Shown piece after piece: positions 6,962-15,864 of a stretch of DNA of 45,933 bases (its first letter is position 1; each line of letters opens with the position of its first letter). A program made the position numbers and the translations under genes. The notes under the pieces were generated by a model. The model was given only the letters and a program-made list of their open reading frames with translations. It was not told the origin of the DNA and searched no databases. Source of the DNA: Anaerolinea sp. (lineage in GTDB: Bacteria > Chloroflexota > Anaerolineae > Anaerolineales > Villigracilaceae); the NCBI GenBank assembly GCA_020047815.1, contig JAIFNG010000188.1, forward strand, positions 1-45,933. The letters run 5' to 3'.

Positions 6962-9900
6962 TTAAAGGGATGCAGGGGGTGAGGTGTCGTGCTTGACCGA
7001 CAACATGGTGAGATCATCCCCCAATGGAACAGTTTCAATAAATTCATTCAAGCGATGTTCCACCAAAACCAGAACTTCATCGGCGGGTTCCACCAAAACC
7101 AGAACTTCATCGGCGGTGTGATCTTGAATGGCAGCCAGCGCATCCATCAAACGCACATCGCCAAATAGCTCCCCTGAGGGCGAGAATGCTTCGGTTAGGC
7201 CGTCGGTATAAAGCAGAAGCGTATCTCCACTGGCAAGTGAGATCGTGCGTTGCTGCATCTTCGGCTGTTCAATAACACCCAGCGCAATGGCGGTCCGGGT
7301 GAGTTTTTCAACCTGCCCCCCAGCCTTCACCCAAAACGGCGGATTATGCCCCGCGTTCACAAAAGTAAATTCGCCGCTGCCGGTATCCAGGACACCATAG
7401 ACCGCTGTCACAAACATACCCTGGCGCGTATCCGGTAAAAGCTGGTCATTCACCCGGCGCAACACGTCCAATGGAGAATCCTGCTCGATGACCGCCGCCC
7501 GCACCAGGGTACGCGTGAGCGCCATGAATAGAGCAGCGGGCATACCCTTATCGGCCACGTCTGCAATGAAAATGCCAAGTTTGTCATTCGGCAATTCGAT
7601 CACGTCATAAAAATCACCGCCCACCTGCCTGGCGGTTCGCCAACGCGCCGCAAACTGCCACGACTCACGAGTCGGCAAAAATTGCGGGATGAAAGTCTGC
7701 TGGATCTGGCGCGCCAACTGCACCTCGGTTTCAAGGCGTTCGCGAATCACCATCTCCTGTTGTAAAAGGTCGTTCTGTATCGCCAATGCAGCCTGCTGGG
7801 CAATGCCGTTGATGATCTCGATGCGGCGCGCGCGGAAGCGGCGTCCATTCTCAGCCTCTTCGATCAACATCACGCCAAACATATCCTGTTTGATCGAAAT
7901 GGGGACCGCCATCAACAGGCGGTCGGCACTCGCCACATCCGCTTCGCCCGCCGTCTCAGGCTGAAGCGACAACCAGGTGATGGGTTCAGCCCCGGGTTGC
8001 AGCGCCTGCATGATCGTTGTGCCTTGTTCGCGCGCGAACTCAAGCAAGGGGAAATCCCCGGGCATGAATTCCCTTTCCGTCATCACAAGTTCTTCATCCT
8101 CTGAAAAACCATATTCGTGTGATGTGATGAAAGATCCGCGTTCAGCATCCCAGCGAATCAATGCCACACGCTGGACTCCAACGAGGATCGGCATGATGCG
8201 CGTAATGGATGCAAGGATCTCATCCAGGTCGTTCAAACTCACCACAGCCTGCGCCACTTGCAGCAAGGCGGCAGATGCGTAGGCCTGTTCCTGGGCGGCA
8301 TCATACAGGCGGGCATTCTCAATTGCCACCGAGGCATAACTTGCGAAAGTGGTGGTGATGGCCTGCGCTTCGTGACCGTAACGCCCAGATGTATGATGGG
8401 CAAGGGTCAACACGCCCAGCGGACGGTCCCCCACTCGCAGCGGCGCGGCGATCGACGAATAATTTTCCTTATAGCCGGCTGTCAAACCAGAAGGCCAGAT
8501 CGGCTGATCGGGGCGGCGGATCATGGGGGCATCCGACATTAAGGCTTCCGCCATGGCGTATGCCGCATCCGGGTTGGCAATACAAACGCTCTCAAGCCGG
8601 CCGGCATCCACGCCATGCACCGCGGAAAGGCACAATTCATCATCCTGCAAAAGCCAGATGGCGGAAATATCGATCGGCAGGTTGCGATCCAGTTCCGAGA
8701 GGATCTTCTCCAACACTTCATCCACGCCCACATTGTCCGAGACCAGACCAGCCACATCACGCAGGCTGTCCGATACCTGCCGGCGCCATTGCTCCGAACG
8801 GTACAGATCTGCATTACGGATGGCGGCAGCCATGGTATCGGCCACGGCTTCGAACATCATTTGATCCTCTTCGGTAAAGGCATTCAACTGGTCAGATTGG
8901 ATATCCAGCAGGCCGACCACTTTATCGTCAAAGATCAGCGGCACGCACAATTCAGAGTGTGTATTCTTTGGCGGCAGAGGCGAAGGGATGTAGCGGTCAT
9001 CGGCTGTGACATCATTAACCAGAATGGTCCTGCCCAGCCGGGCCGCCCACACCATAAGTCCCTTGGGATTATCCAGGCTGATGGTATAGCCTTCCAGTTT
9101 TTTACTGCGTTTTCCGCTGCCCGCTTCATATGCAATGATCCTGCGGTTCGGGTGTACAGTAAACAAAGAAACATGCGGATACCCGAATTTTTCATGAATG
9201 AGGAATGCCGCATTCTGCATGATGGTGGAGAGATTAAGCGTCGAAGAGACACTCTTGCTCACCTCCGAAACCAGCATCACCTGGTTTGCACGGCGGCGCA
9301 GCCCGTTGTACAGGCGCGCGCCCTCCACCGCCTGGGCAATGTTATCTGCCAGCGCATTGAGGATCAGCAGGTCATTCGGATGAAAGGCATGAGCCTGGTT
9401 GCTTTGCACATCCAGCACGCCGAGCACGCGGTCTTCGATCTTTAACGGAATGACCACTTCCGATTTTGTTTCAGGCAGGCTGTCAATAAAGCGATAGCGC
9501 GCGTCCGCGCGGACGTCATCGCAGACGATCTGTCGTCCATACAGGGCGGCTTCACCGATCAACCCCTGTCCAAATTCCACTTCAAGCGCAATGGAGGCTT
9601 TCCTTCTCCCTTTGCGCGGCGCAACTGCACTGGAGCGAAAGCGAAATACCTTGGTATCGGATTCCAGAGTGAAGATGGCAACATAATAATAATTGAAGGT
9701 GATTTGGATCAGTTTTGTAACGCGTTTGGATAATTCATTCAGGTCAAGGACATTGGCAATTTGTGCGCTGACCTCACGCACCAGGTTGATCTGCCTGAGG
9801 CGGAATTGTTCCACCTCGGCGCGATGTGAAGCAAACAGACTGACCGCCACGATCTGTCCTATGCCCTGCAGCAGGTTCAACTCTTCAGCCGAAAAAGTGG

Positions 9901-10315
9901 AACGCTTGGGACGGGTGATCTGAATCGCCCCCAGGGTAATCCCATGGTCGTGGAGCGGGAGTGCGGCAAAGGTCTGATGTGAAGCGCTGTCCTGGGCTTT
10001 TTTAAGGGCGCTGTTCCTTGTCCCCTTTCCAGCCTCTACAACAAGTTTCCCCTCTTTAATGGCAATTTTCATTCCAGCCAGGGCAGGCTGTATGGGAAAA
10101 ACACGCCCATCCTCCCAATCTGGCAGACGGAAAATGTTCTCGCTCAACCAAACATCCACCCTGCCATCCAAAAGAGCACTGGTCATCGACACAATGCGGT
10201 CCCGCTGCGCAGCGAATGAATCTTCGTTGCGAAGCTGTTCTCCCAGGCTGGCAAGTTGACTCCAGTCCCATGATTCGGGATGGGCTGTGACGGCGGGTTT
10301 GCGCATGCGGTTCAT
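6962..10315 (-). CDS. Five-GAF sensor with SpoIIE/RsbU-type serine phosphatase
   Basis: A 1117-residue cytoplasmic protein. Tandem GAF domains lie at about 30-165, 180-335, 350-505, 515-675 and 685-845, then a short coiled linker and a PP2C-type SpoIIE domain at about 880-1100. The phosphatase has the family signatures QQTFIPQFLP, GGDFYDV (metal Asp), IADVADKGMPAALFM and NAGHNPP, then LLLYTDGLTEA. It should dephosphorylate an RsbV-like antagonist and so release a partner-switch target when GAF ligands or redox signals bind. The start overlaps the kinase stop by 4 nt (ATGA), so translation is coupled. ATG at 10306, three codons in, has better spacing from GGAGG and is an alternative. A perfect 30-bp tandem duplication inserts ten residues in the phosphatase domain (7057-7116). 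Confidence 0.9.
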   Translation of the reverse strand: MNRMRKPAVTAHPESWDWSQLASLGEQLRNEDSFAAQRDRIVSMTSALLDGRVDVWLSENIFRLPDWEDGRVFPIQPALAGMKIAIKEGKLVVEAGKGTRNSALKKAQDSASHQTFAALPLHDHGITLGAIQITRPKRSTFSAEELNLLQGIGQIVAVSLFASHRAEVEQFRLRQINLVREVSAQIANVLDLNELSKRVTKLIQITFNYYYVAIFTLESDTKVFRFRSSAVAPRKGRRKASIALEVEFGQGLIGEAALYGRQIVCDDVRADARYRFIDSLPETKSEVVIPLKIEDRVLGVLDVQSNQAHAFHPNDLLILNALADNIAQAVEGARLYNGLRRRANQVMLVSEVSKSVSSTLNLSTIMQNAAFLIHEKFGYPHVSLFTVHPNRRIIAYEAGSGKRSKKLEGYTISLDNPKGLMVWAARLGRTILVNDVTADDRYIPSPLPPKNTHSELCVPLIFDDKVVGLLDIQSDQLNAFTEEDQMMFEAVADTMAAAIRNADLYRSEQWRRQVSDSLRDVAGLVSDNVGVDEVLEKILSELDRNLPIDISAIWLLQDDELCLSAVHGVDAGRLESVCIANPDAAYAMAEALMSDAPMIRRPDQPIWPSGLTAGYKENYSSIAAPLRVGDRPLGVLTLAHHTSGRYGHEAQAITTTFASYASVAIENARLYDAAQEQAYASAALLQVAQAVVSLNDLDEILASITRIMPILVGVQRVALIRWDAERGSFITSHEYGFSEDEELVMTEREFMPGDFPLLEFAREQGTTIMQALQPGAEPITWLSLQPETAGEADVASADRLLMAVPISIKQDMFGVMLIEEAENGRRFRARRIEIINGIAQQAALAIQNDLLQQEMVIRERLETEVQLARQIQQTFIPQFLPTRESWQFAARWRTARQVGGDFYDVIELPNDKLGIFIADVADKGMPAALFMALTRTLVRAAVIEQDSPLDVLRRVNDQLLPDTRQGMFVTAVYGVLDTGSGEFTFVNAGHNPPFWVKAGGQVEKLTRTAIALGVIEQPKMQQRTISLASGDTLLLYTDGLTEAFSPSGELFGDVRLMDALAAIQDHTADEVLVLVEPADEVLVLVEHRLNEFIETVPLGDDLTMLSVKHDTSPPASL
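7057..7116 (-). repeat. Perfect 30-bp tandem duplication inside the SpoIIE domain
   Basis: Two identical 30-bp units, 7057-7086 and 7087-7116, encode the repeated decapeptide (A)DEVLVLVE(P/H). The frame is kept, so the protein gains ten residues near its C-terminus. Identity of the units points to a recent event or an assembly artefact. Confidence 0.95.
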
Positions 10316-10722
10316 CCCCTCCGCTTGATCATGGTTAATAAATTCCCTGTATTTGGGTTGGAGATATAGTGGACTTCATCCATGAGTTTCCGCATCAGGT
10401 ACAGCCCAAGACCGCCGATCTGGCGTTCTGAAAGACCTGCCTTTAGATTGGGAAGTTTTACATTGGACGGATTAAATGGTTTGCCAGTATCACGCATGGT
10501 GATGGTCAGGGTATCGCCGTACACATCACAGGAGACGTCAAAGTCGGCATCCGGGTCACCTGCATAGGCGTGTTCGATAATATTGGAGGCTGCCTCATCG
10601 GCGGCAAGCTGGAGCGAATAGATCTCCTTATCATTGAACCCGCCTTCGCGGGCCACCTGGGCAACAAACTCGCGAATTTCATCCAAAAAATCAAACCTGG
10701 CTGGGAAAGTCATATTGGGCAT
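10312..10722 (-). CDS. RsbW-like serine-protein kinase / anti-sigma factor
   Basis: A 136-residue GHKL-fold kinase of the RsbW/SpoIIAB type. The N-box is seen in LAADEAASNIIEHAY, the ATP-lid DTGKPF motif around residue 97, and the G2-type GGLGLYLMRKLMDEV near 112-125. It should bind and phosphorylate the STAS antagonist encoded upstream and, when free, sequester a sigma factor or other target. No sigma factor gene is adjacent, so the output is unknown. The stop overlaps the SpoIIE-phosphatase start by 4 nt, a stoichiometric coupling common in partner-switch operons. No strong ribosome-binding site precedes the start. Confidence 0.88.
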   Translation of the reverse strand: MPNMTFPARFDFLDEIREFVAQVAREGGFNDKEIYSLQLAADEAASNIIEHAYAGDPDADFDVSCDVYGDTLTITMRDTGKPFNPSNVKLPNLKAGLSERQIGGLGLYLMRKLMDEVHYISNPNTGNLLTMIKRRG

Positions 10723-10736
10723 AAGACAAATTGAAA

Positions 10737-10769
10737 GCCGCCTCCAGTCATTAAATATGGAGAGGCGGC
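10737..10769 (-). other. Intercistronic hairpin between STAS antagonist and kinase genes
   Basis: GCCGCCTC (10737-10744) and GAGGCGGC (10762-10769) form a perfect 8-bp GC-rich stem in the 76-nt gap. On the minus strand it is followed only by a short TTTC. It may be a weak attenuator or an mRNA stabiliser that sets different levels of antagonist and kinase. Confidence 0.45.
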
Positions 10770-10798
10770 ATTCTAATTTCTACTCGATCCCCGGCCTG

Positions 10799-11134
10799 TT
10801 AGAAACTGCCAACTGCAATAACGGGATCGTCAAACGTCTTAAAGAGTTCTGTAAAGCCCGCCAACTCCAACGCTTCGCGAATGCGCACCGGCACAGCCAC
10901 AAGCACCACTTCACCGCGGTTATAGCGTTTGCAATTCCTCTGGGAGGCAAGCAGGGCGCGAAACCCTGCACTGGACATATATTCGAGTTCGCTCATTTCA
11001 ACGGCGATCTTGAACCGTCCATTTTCATTTGCCTTATCAAGTGCCTTGGAAAATTCGGGAGCGGTTGAACTATCCACGCGCCCTTTGACCTTGATCAAGT
11101 CGCAGTGCTTAAATTCCTGAGTCGTAACTTCCAT
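10799..11134 (-). CDS. STAS-domain anti-sigma factor antagonist (RsbV/SpoIIAA-like)
   Basis: A 111-residue single STAS domain. The conserved phospho-acceptor loop reads YMSSAGFRAL, placing the serine at position 55; the usual preceding Asp is Ser54. GRVDSSTAPEF near the N-terminus is the family-typical strand-helix start. In partner switching this protein is inactive when phosphorylated by the RsbW-like kinase and, once dephosphorylated by the SpoIIE phosphatase, captures the kinase. All three roles lie in one minus-strand operon. GGAGG 7 nt before ATG fixes the start, and a TATAAT lies about 50 nt upstream. Confidence 0.9.
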   Translation of the reverse strand: MEVTTQEFKHCDLIKVKGRVDSSTAPEFSKALDKANENGRFKIAVEMSELEYMSSAGFRALLASQRNCKRYNRGEVVLVAVPVRIREALELAGFTELFKTFDDPVIAVGSF

Positions 11135-11469
11135 GTATATTCCTCCGTTCGTAATCAGTGGTTATCGAATTTTGAGTTACAAAATTATAACACGTCGACC
11201 TTGCGCTGGTTCATTTATAAATTGGGTTCTTTTGGATGAGGCGGTGATCAAAGCCCCTGCCGGCACTTCCACAGCTGCCGGAACATTTCCGCCTTTACCG
11301 GGAAATCACATAATATTAACCCCTTTTTTACTATGTAATTTTTAAATGCCTTTTATAATTTTTCCGTAATCAATAACCACAGTCATATCCTGCCGTATAT
11401 GCCAGTCCAATGTACGGTGGAAGATAATTCTCGATCCTATATAATTTACAAAGCAGTGAGGCGACGACG
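11135..11469. other. Divergent intergenic region between partner-switch and CheC operons
   Basis: I see no gene in these 335 nt. It holds a minus-strand TATAAT (11184-11189) facing the STAS gene and a plus-strand TATAAT (11440-11445) 25 nt before the CheC-like gene. Neither has a convincing -35 hexamer. A short direct repeat CTGCCGG occurs twice near 11258-11281. Divergent promoters could co-ordinate the two signalling operons. Confidence 0.45.
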
Positions 11470-12087
11470 ATGACACCCTTTTCCACGTTGACGGAGTATC
11501 AGCACGATGTATTAACCGAAACGATCAATATCGGTTTTGGACGGGCAGCAGCTTCCTTGTCTGTTCTCGTGAACCAGAAAGTGGTACTGGATGTTCCGCA
11601 AATTTCGGTATTATCCATTAATGACCTGTCAAGCGCGATGAACAGCATGTATTCGGACCTGGCAGCCGTGGAACAGCAGTTTTCAGGGGGAATACAGGGC
11701 GATGTGGTCCTGATCATGGACCTGGACATCGCCTCGGTCTTTATTGACCTGCTCAGCGGTGGACCGGGAATATCCAGACCGCTGACCTTCTCAGACCGCG
11801 AAGCACTGCTGGAAGTGGGAAATATTCTACTAAACGCCTATATCGGCTCATTTGGCAACCTGATGAAGACCCAGGTCAATGTTTCAGTCCCGATGCTGCA
11901 TATGCATTCCCTCGACAAACTGTTTGCCGGCATCAGGGATGAGGGGAATAGTCCATTTGTGCTTCTGGTCAAAACAAAATTTTTGCTCAACAACGGCTCT
12001 GTGGTCGGGCACGTGGCCTTGATCATTGAATCATATTCCCTGGACAGCCTGTTTCTATCTCTTCAAGTAGTCAGCCTTTCTGAATAA
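11470..12087 (+). CDS. CheC-family CheY-P phosphatase, two active-site helices
   Basis: A 205-residue CheC/CheX/FliY-family protein. Both signature helices carry the ExxN phosphatase motif: ETIN in TETINIGFGRAAASL (about residues 18-32) and EVGN in LLEVGNILLNAYIG (about 116-130). Such proteins dephosphorylate CheY-type receivers. The likely substrate is the single-domain CheY encoded two genes downstream. The diguanylate cyclase gene follows after 28 nt. The ribosome-binding site is weak (GTGAGG about 8 nt upstream). The window has no MCP, CheA, CheW or flagellar genes, so a non-chemotactic role is likely. Confidence 0.85.
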   Translation: MTPFSTLTEYQHDVLTETINIGFGRAAASLSVLVNQKVVLDVPQISVLSINDLSSAMNSMYSDLAAVEQQFSGGIQGDVVLIMDLDIASVFIDLLSGGPGISRPLTFSDREALLEVGNILLNAYIGSFGNLMKTQVNVSVPMLHMHSLDKLFAGIRDEGNSPFVLLVKTKFLLNNGSVVGHVALIIESYSLDSLFLSLQVVSLSE

Positions 12088-12115
12088 ATACCTGATTTCC
12101 AAAAGCCCTCAAAAC

Positions 12116-14068
12116 ATGAAATCGAACAAAGCCGTCGATCTTGAACAACAGGGGCTGTTGTTACCCCAGGGCATTATTGATTCGATCCCCTTCGGAGTGC
12201 TGGTCACAGATATCAACCTGCACCTGGTGCAAGTCAATAAATGGGTCACCCTTAACGCAAAACTACTGCCTGAGGTTGTGATCGACACCCCCCTGGGAGA
12301 AGTATTTCCAGAGCTTGCCAGCCGCAATTTGATCGAAGCCTATCATCTTGTTCTGCATGGCGGCATGCCGATCACCCTTTCCAATAGAATTCACCGCTAT
12401 TTTTTCAAGGCACGCTCGCGCAATCCAGATCTGAGTGAGATGCCGCAAACCGCCACGATCACCCCCATTTATTCGGAAAACCAGTTAATTGGAACGATCA
12501 CATTCATCAATGATGTCTCGGAACGGGTGAATATTGAGAATGTCCTGCAGAAGGAAGTATCCAAACTTGGCGCCTTACATGAGATCGATTATGCAGTATC
12601 GACCCTTGACATGAATCAATGCCTCGAGGTGATCGTACAGCGCACACAGGTATTGTTCAACTGCGAGCGTGTTGTATTGTCACTATTTGAAGAGGGGGAA
12701 TTGCGTGTCGCCTCCTCAAACCTTAACGAGGGATCCAACCCCACTGCATCCACTCTCGCCGCCTGGGCCGCAATAAACAGCCAGTCGCGGCTTGCATTCA
12801 CCGCCCGGGAGGATGAAGCGCAAAAATTGGAATATCAAATGGCCGCTCCGCTGATCGCGTCCAGGGATTGCATCGGCGTGCTTAACGTACAGACCAGCAG
12901 GGTGGATGATTTTTCCCAGTCGGACCTGGAACTTTTGGAAGCAATTGCAGCCCGGGCCGCGGTTGCCATTCAAAACGCGAGGCTGCATACCTCTGAAAGG
13001 GAACAGCGGGAGTTCGCCGAAGCCATACGCGAGATAAGTTTAACCATGGCCTCTGAATTGGACCTCGAAGTAGTCCTGGATGCCATATTAAAATCGATCG
13101 GCCGGGTGGTTCATTTCGACGCAGCTTGCATTCTGCTTCAGGAAGAGGAACATCTGAGCGTGAAGCGTTACCTGGGCTTTGACATCGAAAACATCCCGGA
13201 ACCAGGGAAATGGCTGGAGTCATATTTTGAAGGTTCAAACCTGATCCAGGGTATGAAGGACCTCCACCTTCCACAATCCCTGTTCAAAGAGGGTCAGGAA
13301 TCAAGGGATTCCATCTTTGATATTGACCCGCGCTTTTCAAATTTTGCCGGATCGCCGATCGTGATCCGCGGCAGACAGATCGGATTTCTTTTGTTGGGGA
13401 AAACCGAGACACAGGCATATCCAAAAAAATCCCTGGATCACCTGGCAGCATTTGCTTCTGCGGCGGCAATCGCCCTTGAAAATGCACGGCTTTATAATGA
13501 ACAGCAGCGCCTGGCCGTGACAGATGGGCTGACCGGTTTAACCAACCGGCGTCGATTCGATGCTGAAATGAAAAAAGAGATCGAGAAAGTGGCCCGCTAT
13601 AAACGGCCCACTTCGCTCATCATGCTGGATATCGATAACTTCAAACATTATAACGATCATTATGGACATCAAGCCGGTGACGAGATCCTAAAGCTGCTGG
13701 CGCATCAATTGATGCAAAGCATGCGTGATGTTGATATCGTTGCCCGTTATGGAGGTGAAGAATTTGCGCTCATTCTGCCGGAGGTGGGGCCTGAAGCAGC
13801 CTACCAGGTGGCTGAACGCATCCGAACCGGTGTGGAAGGATTGAGTCATACGGGGAATCATTGGAACTTGCAAGGTAACACAGGAAAGGTGACGATTTCA
13901 CTTGGTGTAGCGGGTGCGCCATGTCACGCACATTCTCCGGCAGAGTTGATCCATGCCGCGGATTCCGCCTTGTATAAAGCCAAGCATAATGGGAAGAACC
14001 AGACTGTTCTGAGTGACTTTACTCAGGAAAATTACCAAACAAGCCAGACCAAATCGTATGGAAATTAG
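12116..14068 (+). CDS. PAS-GAF-GAF diguanylate cyclase with I-site
   Basis: A 650-residue cytoplasmic sensor enzyme that should make cyclic di-GMP. An N-terminal PAS domain (about 18-130) is followed by GAF domains at about 145-295 and 305-465, then a GGDEF domain at about 470-635. The catalytic motif is the intact GGEEF in ARYGGEEFALILP. An RxxD inhibitory site (RDVD) sits five residues before it, so product feedback inhibition is expected. DGLTGLTNRRRF and the metal-binding LDIDNFKHYND are also present. It lies between a CheC-like gene and a CheY gene, which suggests that receiver phosphorylation and cyclic di-GMP are linked here. No clear Shine-Dalgarno sequence precedes the start. Confidence 0.93.
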   Translation: MKSNKAVDLEQQGLLLPQGIIDSIPFGVLVTDINLHLVQVNKWVTLNAKLLPEVVIDTPLGEVFPELASRNLIEAYHLVLHGGMPITLSNRIHRYFFKARSRNPDLSEMPQTATITPIYSENQLIGTITFINDVSERVNIENVLQKEVSKLGALHEIDYAVSTLDMNQCLEVIVQRTQVLFNCERVVLSLFEEGELRVASSNLNEGSNPTASTLAAWAAINSQSRLAFTAREDEAQKLEYQMAAPLIASRDCIGVLNVQTSRVDDFSQSDLELLEAIAARAAVAIQNARLHTSEREQREFAEAIREISLTMASELDLEVVLDAILKSIGRVVHFDAACILLQEEEHLSVKRYLGFDIENIPEPGKWLESYFEGSNLIQGMKDLHLPQSLFKEGQESRDSIFDIDPRFSNFAGSPIVIRGRQIGFLLLGKTETQAYPKKSLDHLAAFASAAAIALENARLYNEQQRLAVTDGLTGLTNRRRFDAEMKKEIEKVARYKRPTSLIMLDIDNFKHYNDHYGHQAGDEILKLLAHQLMQSMRDVDIVARYGGEEFALILPEVGPEAAYQVAERIRTGVEGLSHTGNHWNLQGNTGKVTISLGVAGAPCHAHSPAELIHAADSALYKAKHNGKNQTVLSDFTQENYQTSQTKSYGN

Positions 14069-14079
14069 GAGATCTAAAG

Positions 14080-14451
14080 ATGCCCAATATTCTTATCGTT
14101 GATGATTCACCTTTCGCACGCAACAGTATCCGCCGCAGTCTGGAAGCCACCGGATTTGAGCTTCGAGAAGCTGCTTCCGGCGCCCTGGCAATTGAAGCCG
14201 CCCGCTCCCGGACGCCGGATCTGGTGACCCTTGACCTGCTGATGCCCGGGATGAGCGGACTGGAGACTTTACTGGAATTACGAAAAATATGCCCGGAAAC
14301 AAAATATGTAATCATCTCCGCAGACATTCAAACCATCACCCGTCAGGAACTGGCCGATGGCGGCGCACATGCCTTCCTCAACAAACCGGTTTCCCGATCT
14401 GACCTGATCGAAACAGTCACCCGGCAGTTGAACACTTCAAAAAATGAATGA
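14080..14451 (+). CDS. Single-domain CheY-like response regulator
   Basis: A 123-residue receiver domain without an output domain. The acidic pair is Asp8/Asp9 (LIVDDSP), the phospho-acceptor Asp52 (LDLLMPG), the switch Ser in YVIISAD and the conserved Lys in FLNKPVS. It probably passes signals by protein-protein contact. The two flanking CheC-like proteins are its likely phosphatases. The cognate kinase is not in the window. AGGAGA lies about 8 nt before ATG, 11 nt after the cyclase stop. Its end overlaps the next gene by 8 nt. Confidence 0.92.
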   Translation: MPNILIVDDSPFARNSIRRSLEATGFELREAASGALAIEAARSRTPDLVTLDLLMPGMSGLETLLELRKICPETKYVIISADIQTITRQELADGGAHAFLNKPVSRSDLIETVTRQLNTSKNE

Positions 14452-15019
14452 TAACCAGGCGCATTCCATGGACAAGACATCTCAACTTATGGGTCAGGCA
14501 GCTGACCGGGCTGCCACTGCATTCGCGGAGATGTTAAATCTTCCTGTCAGCATCAAATTATCGAAGGCTGAATTGGTGGATGATCTGTCTGCCGGGTTCA
14601 ATATTGTGAACGAAAACAACAATTGGGGAAAGGCCGTCACACTCAATTTTAATGGGGGCATAGGGGGAAAAGCGATTTTTCTGCTCCCTGCCAGACACGA
14701 CAACATACTTCTCTCGGCATTGTTTGAGCAAAACCCTGATCTGGAATCAATTGAAGGCGATTCCAACGGTATCCTGACCGAAATTGGCAATGTACTCTTA
14801 AATGTCTGTGTGGGGACGATCGCCAACCATATTGAAAAGCAGGTTTTATATCAACAGCCGGAATTGATCCAGCAGCCCGACATTACCCGTTTTTTCGAGT
14901 ATGGTTTGGCGGGGTCGCCAAATATGCTGCTGATGATAAGCACCCTCGGTGTCGGGAAAATAGAGGTGGATGCCTATATTGTTTTGGTGCTTTACGACAC
15001 CTTGCAGATAAAGGGGTAA
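14444..15019 (+). CDS. CheC/CheX-like protein with one intact active-site helix
   Basis: A 191-residue protein of the CheC/CheX class. The second signature helix is intact (TEIGNVLLNVCVG, ExxN at about 105-108). The first helix, AADRAATAFAEML, lacks the ExxN pair. A sheet-forming GGIGGKAIFLLPA segment matches the family core. It may be a one-site phosphatase for the adjacent CheY or a non-catalytic partner. The start overlaps the CheY stop by 8 nt, which implies coupled translation; ATG at 14468 is an alternative start. Together with the upstream CheC it sandwiches the cyclase and the receiver. Confidence 0.75.
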   Translation: MNDNQAHSMDKTSQLMGQAADRAATAFAEMLNLPVSIKLSKAELVDDLSAGFNIVNENNNWGKAVTLNFNGGIGGKAIFLLPARHDNILLSALFEQNPDLESIEGDSNGILTEIGNVLLNVCVGTIANHIEKQVLYQQPELIQQPDITRFFEYGLAGSPNMLLMISTLGVGKIEVDAYIVLVLYDTLQIKG

Positions 15020-15112
15020 TTTCAGAACCGGAAGAAAGATCCAAAAGACAGACAGTGGGGGAAATAATGAACGGGTTCCATGTATGGAGACCATCCTGAC
15101 CCGAATACAAAT

Positions 15113-15143
15113 AAAAAAACTTCCTGTATTCGCACAGGAAGTT
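15113..15143 (-). terminator. Intrinsic terminator for the GT2 gene
   Basis: A perfect 10-bp stem (15118-15127 with 15134-15143) with loop ATTCGC is followed on the minus strand by a seven-T run (15119-15113, partly overlapping the stem end). It lies about 37 nt beyond the minus-strand glycosyltransferase stop. A weak plus-strand counterpart, CTGCA-GTC-TGCAG then a T run (15160-15182), may end the convergent CheC operon. Confidence 0.8.
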
Positions 15144-15180
15144 CAGTGTACATTTCTTACTGCAGTCTGCAGCTTGTTTT

Positions 15181-15864
15181 TTAATCTACGAACCGATATT
15201 TGATCAAAGTCCAGACTGCCGCAAAAGCATCGTGCAGTTTGATCTTTTTTCCTTCCGTATAATCGCGTGGATTGAAGGTGATTGGCACTTCGAAAATGCG
15301 GAAGTTACGTTTTAGTATCTTCGCCGTGAACTCAGGTTCAAAGTCAAAGCTGTTGGCGTGCAGAACCATGCCATTCAGGATCTCCCGGCGAAACACCTTA
15401 TAGCCGGTTTCCATGTCGGTCAAAATGGTGTTGTACAGTATATTCGTCATAAAGGTCAACATTCGATTGGCAACCATATGCCAAAACATGGTGACACGGT
15501 GTGAAGCGCCTAAAAAGCGTGAGCCATAAACCACGTCTGCAAGGTCTTCCTTGATCGGCTCAAGCAGGGTTGCGTAATCGCGCGGATCATATTCCAGGTC
15601 AGCGTCCTGGATCAAAAGGACATCGCCTGTTGCCGCCGCCATGCCGGTACGTACTGCCGCGCCTTTGCCCTTGTTTTGTTCATGCAGGATGACCCGTACG
15701 CCGCCTTTTCCGTCCAGTTCTTTTAATACATCGCGCGTACCGTCTTTTGAACCGTCATCCACAACAACGATCTCATCGGCCAGGTTTTGATCCTGCACAC
15801 GTTTCAAAATGATCTGGATGCTCTCGACTTCATTATAGACAGGGATAATGACAGATAGTTTCAT
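15181..15864 (-). CDS. GT2 glycosyltransferase (polyprenyl-phosphate sugar transferase type)
   Basis: A 227-residue GT-A fold protein. [13 protein letters not shown] at the N-terminus, [21 protein letters not shown] and [10 protein letters not shown] (metal-binding DxD region) match the DPM1/polyprenyl-phosphate glycosyltransferase subgroup of family GT2. No C-terminal transmembrane domain is present, so it is a soluble, membrane-peripheral type. It probably charges a lipid-phosphate carrier with a sugar for envelope glycan or protein glycosylation. A TATAAT lies only 9 nt before ATG and no Shine-Dalgarno sequence is visible, so the transcript may be leaderless. Its promoter overlaps the divergent promoter of the HAD gene. 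Confidence 0.88.
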   Translation of the reverse strand: MKLSVIIPVYNEVESIQIILKRVQDQNLADEIVVVDDGSKDGTRDVLKELDGKGGVRVILHEQNKGKGAAVRTGMAAATGDVLLIQDADLEYDPRDYATLLEPIKEDLADVVYGSRFLGASHRVTMFWHMVANRMLTFMTNILYNTILTDMETGYKVFRREILNGMVLHANSFDFEPEFTAKILKRNFRIFEVPITFNPRDYTEGKKIKLHDAFAAVWTLIKYRFVD

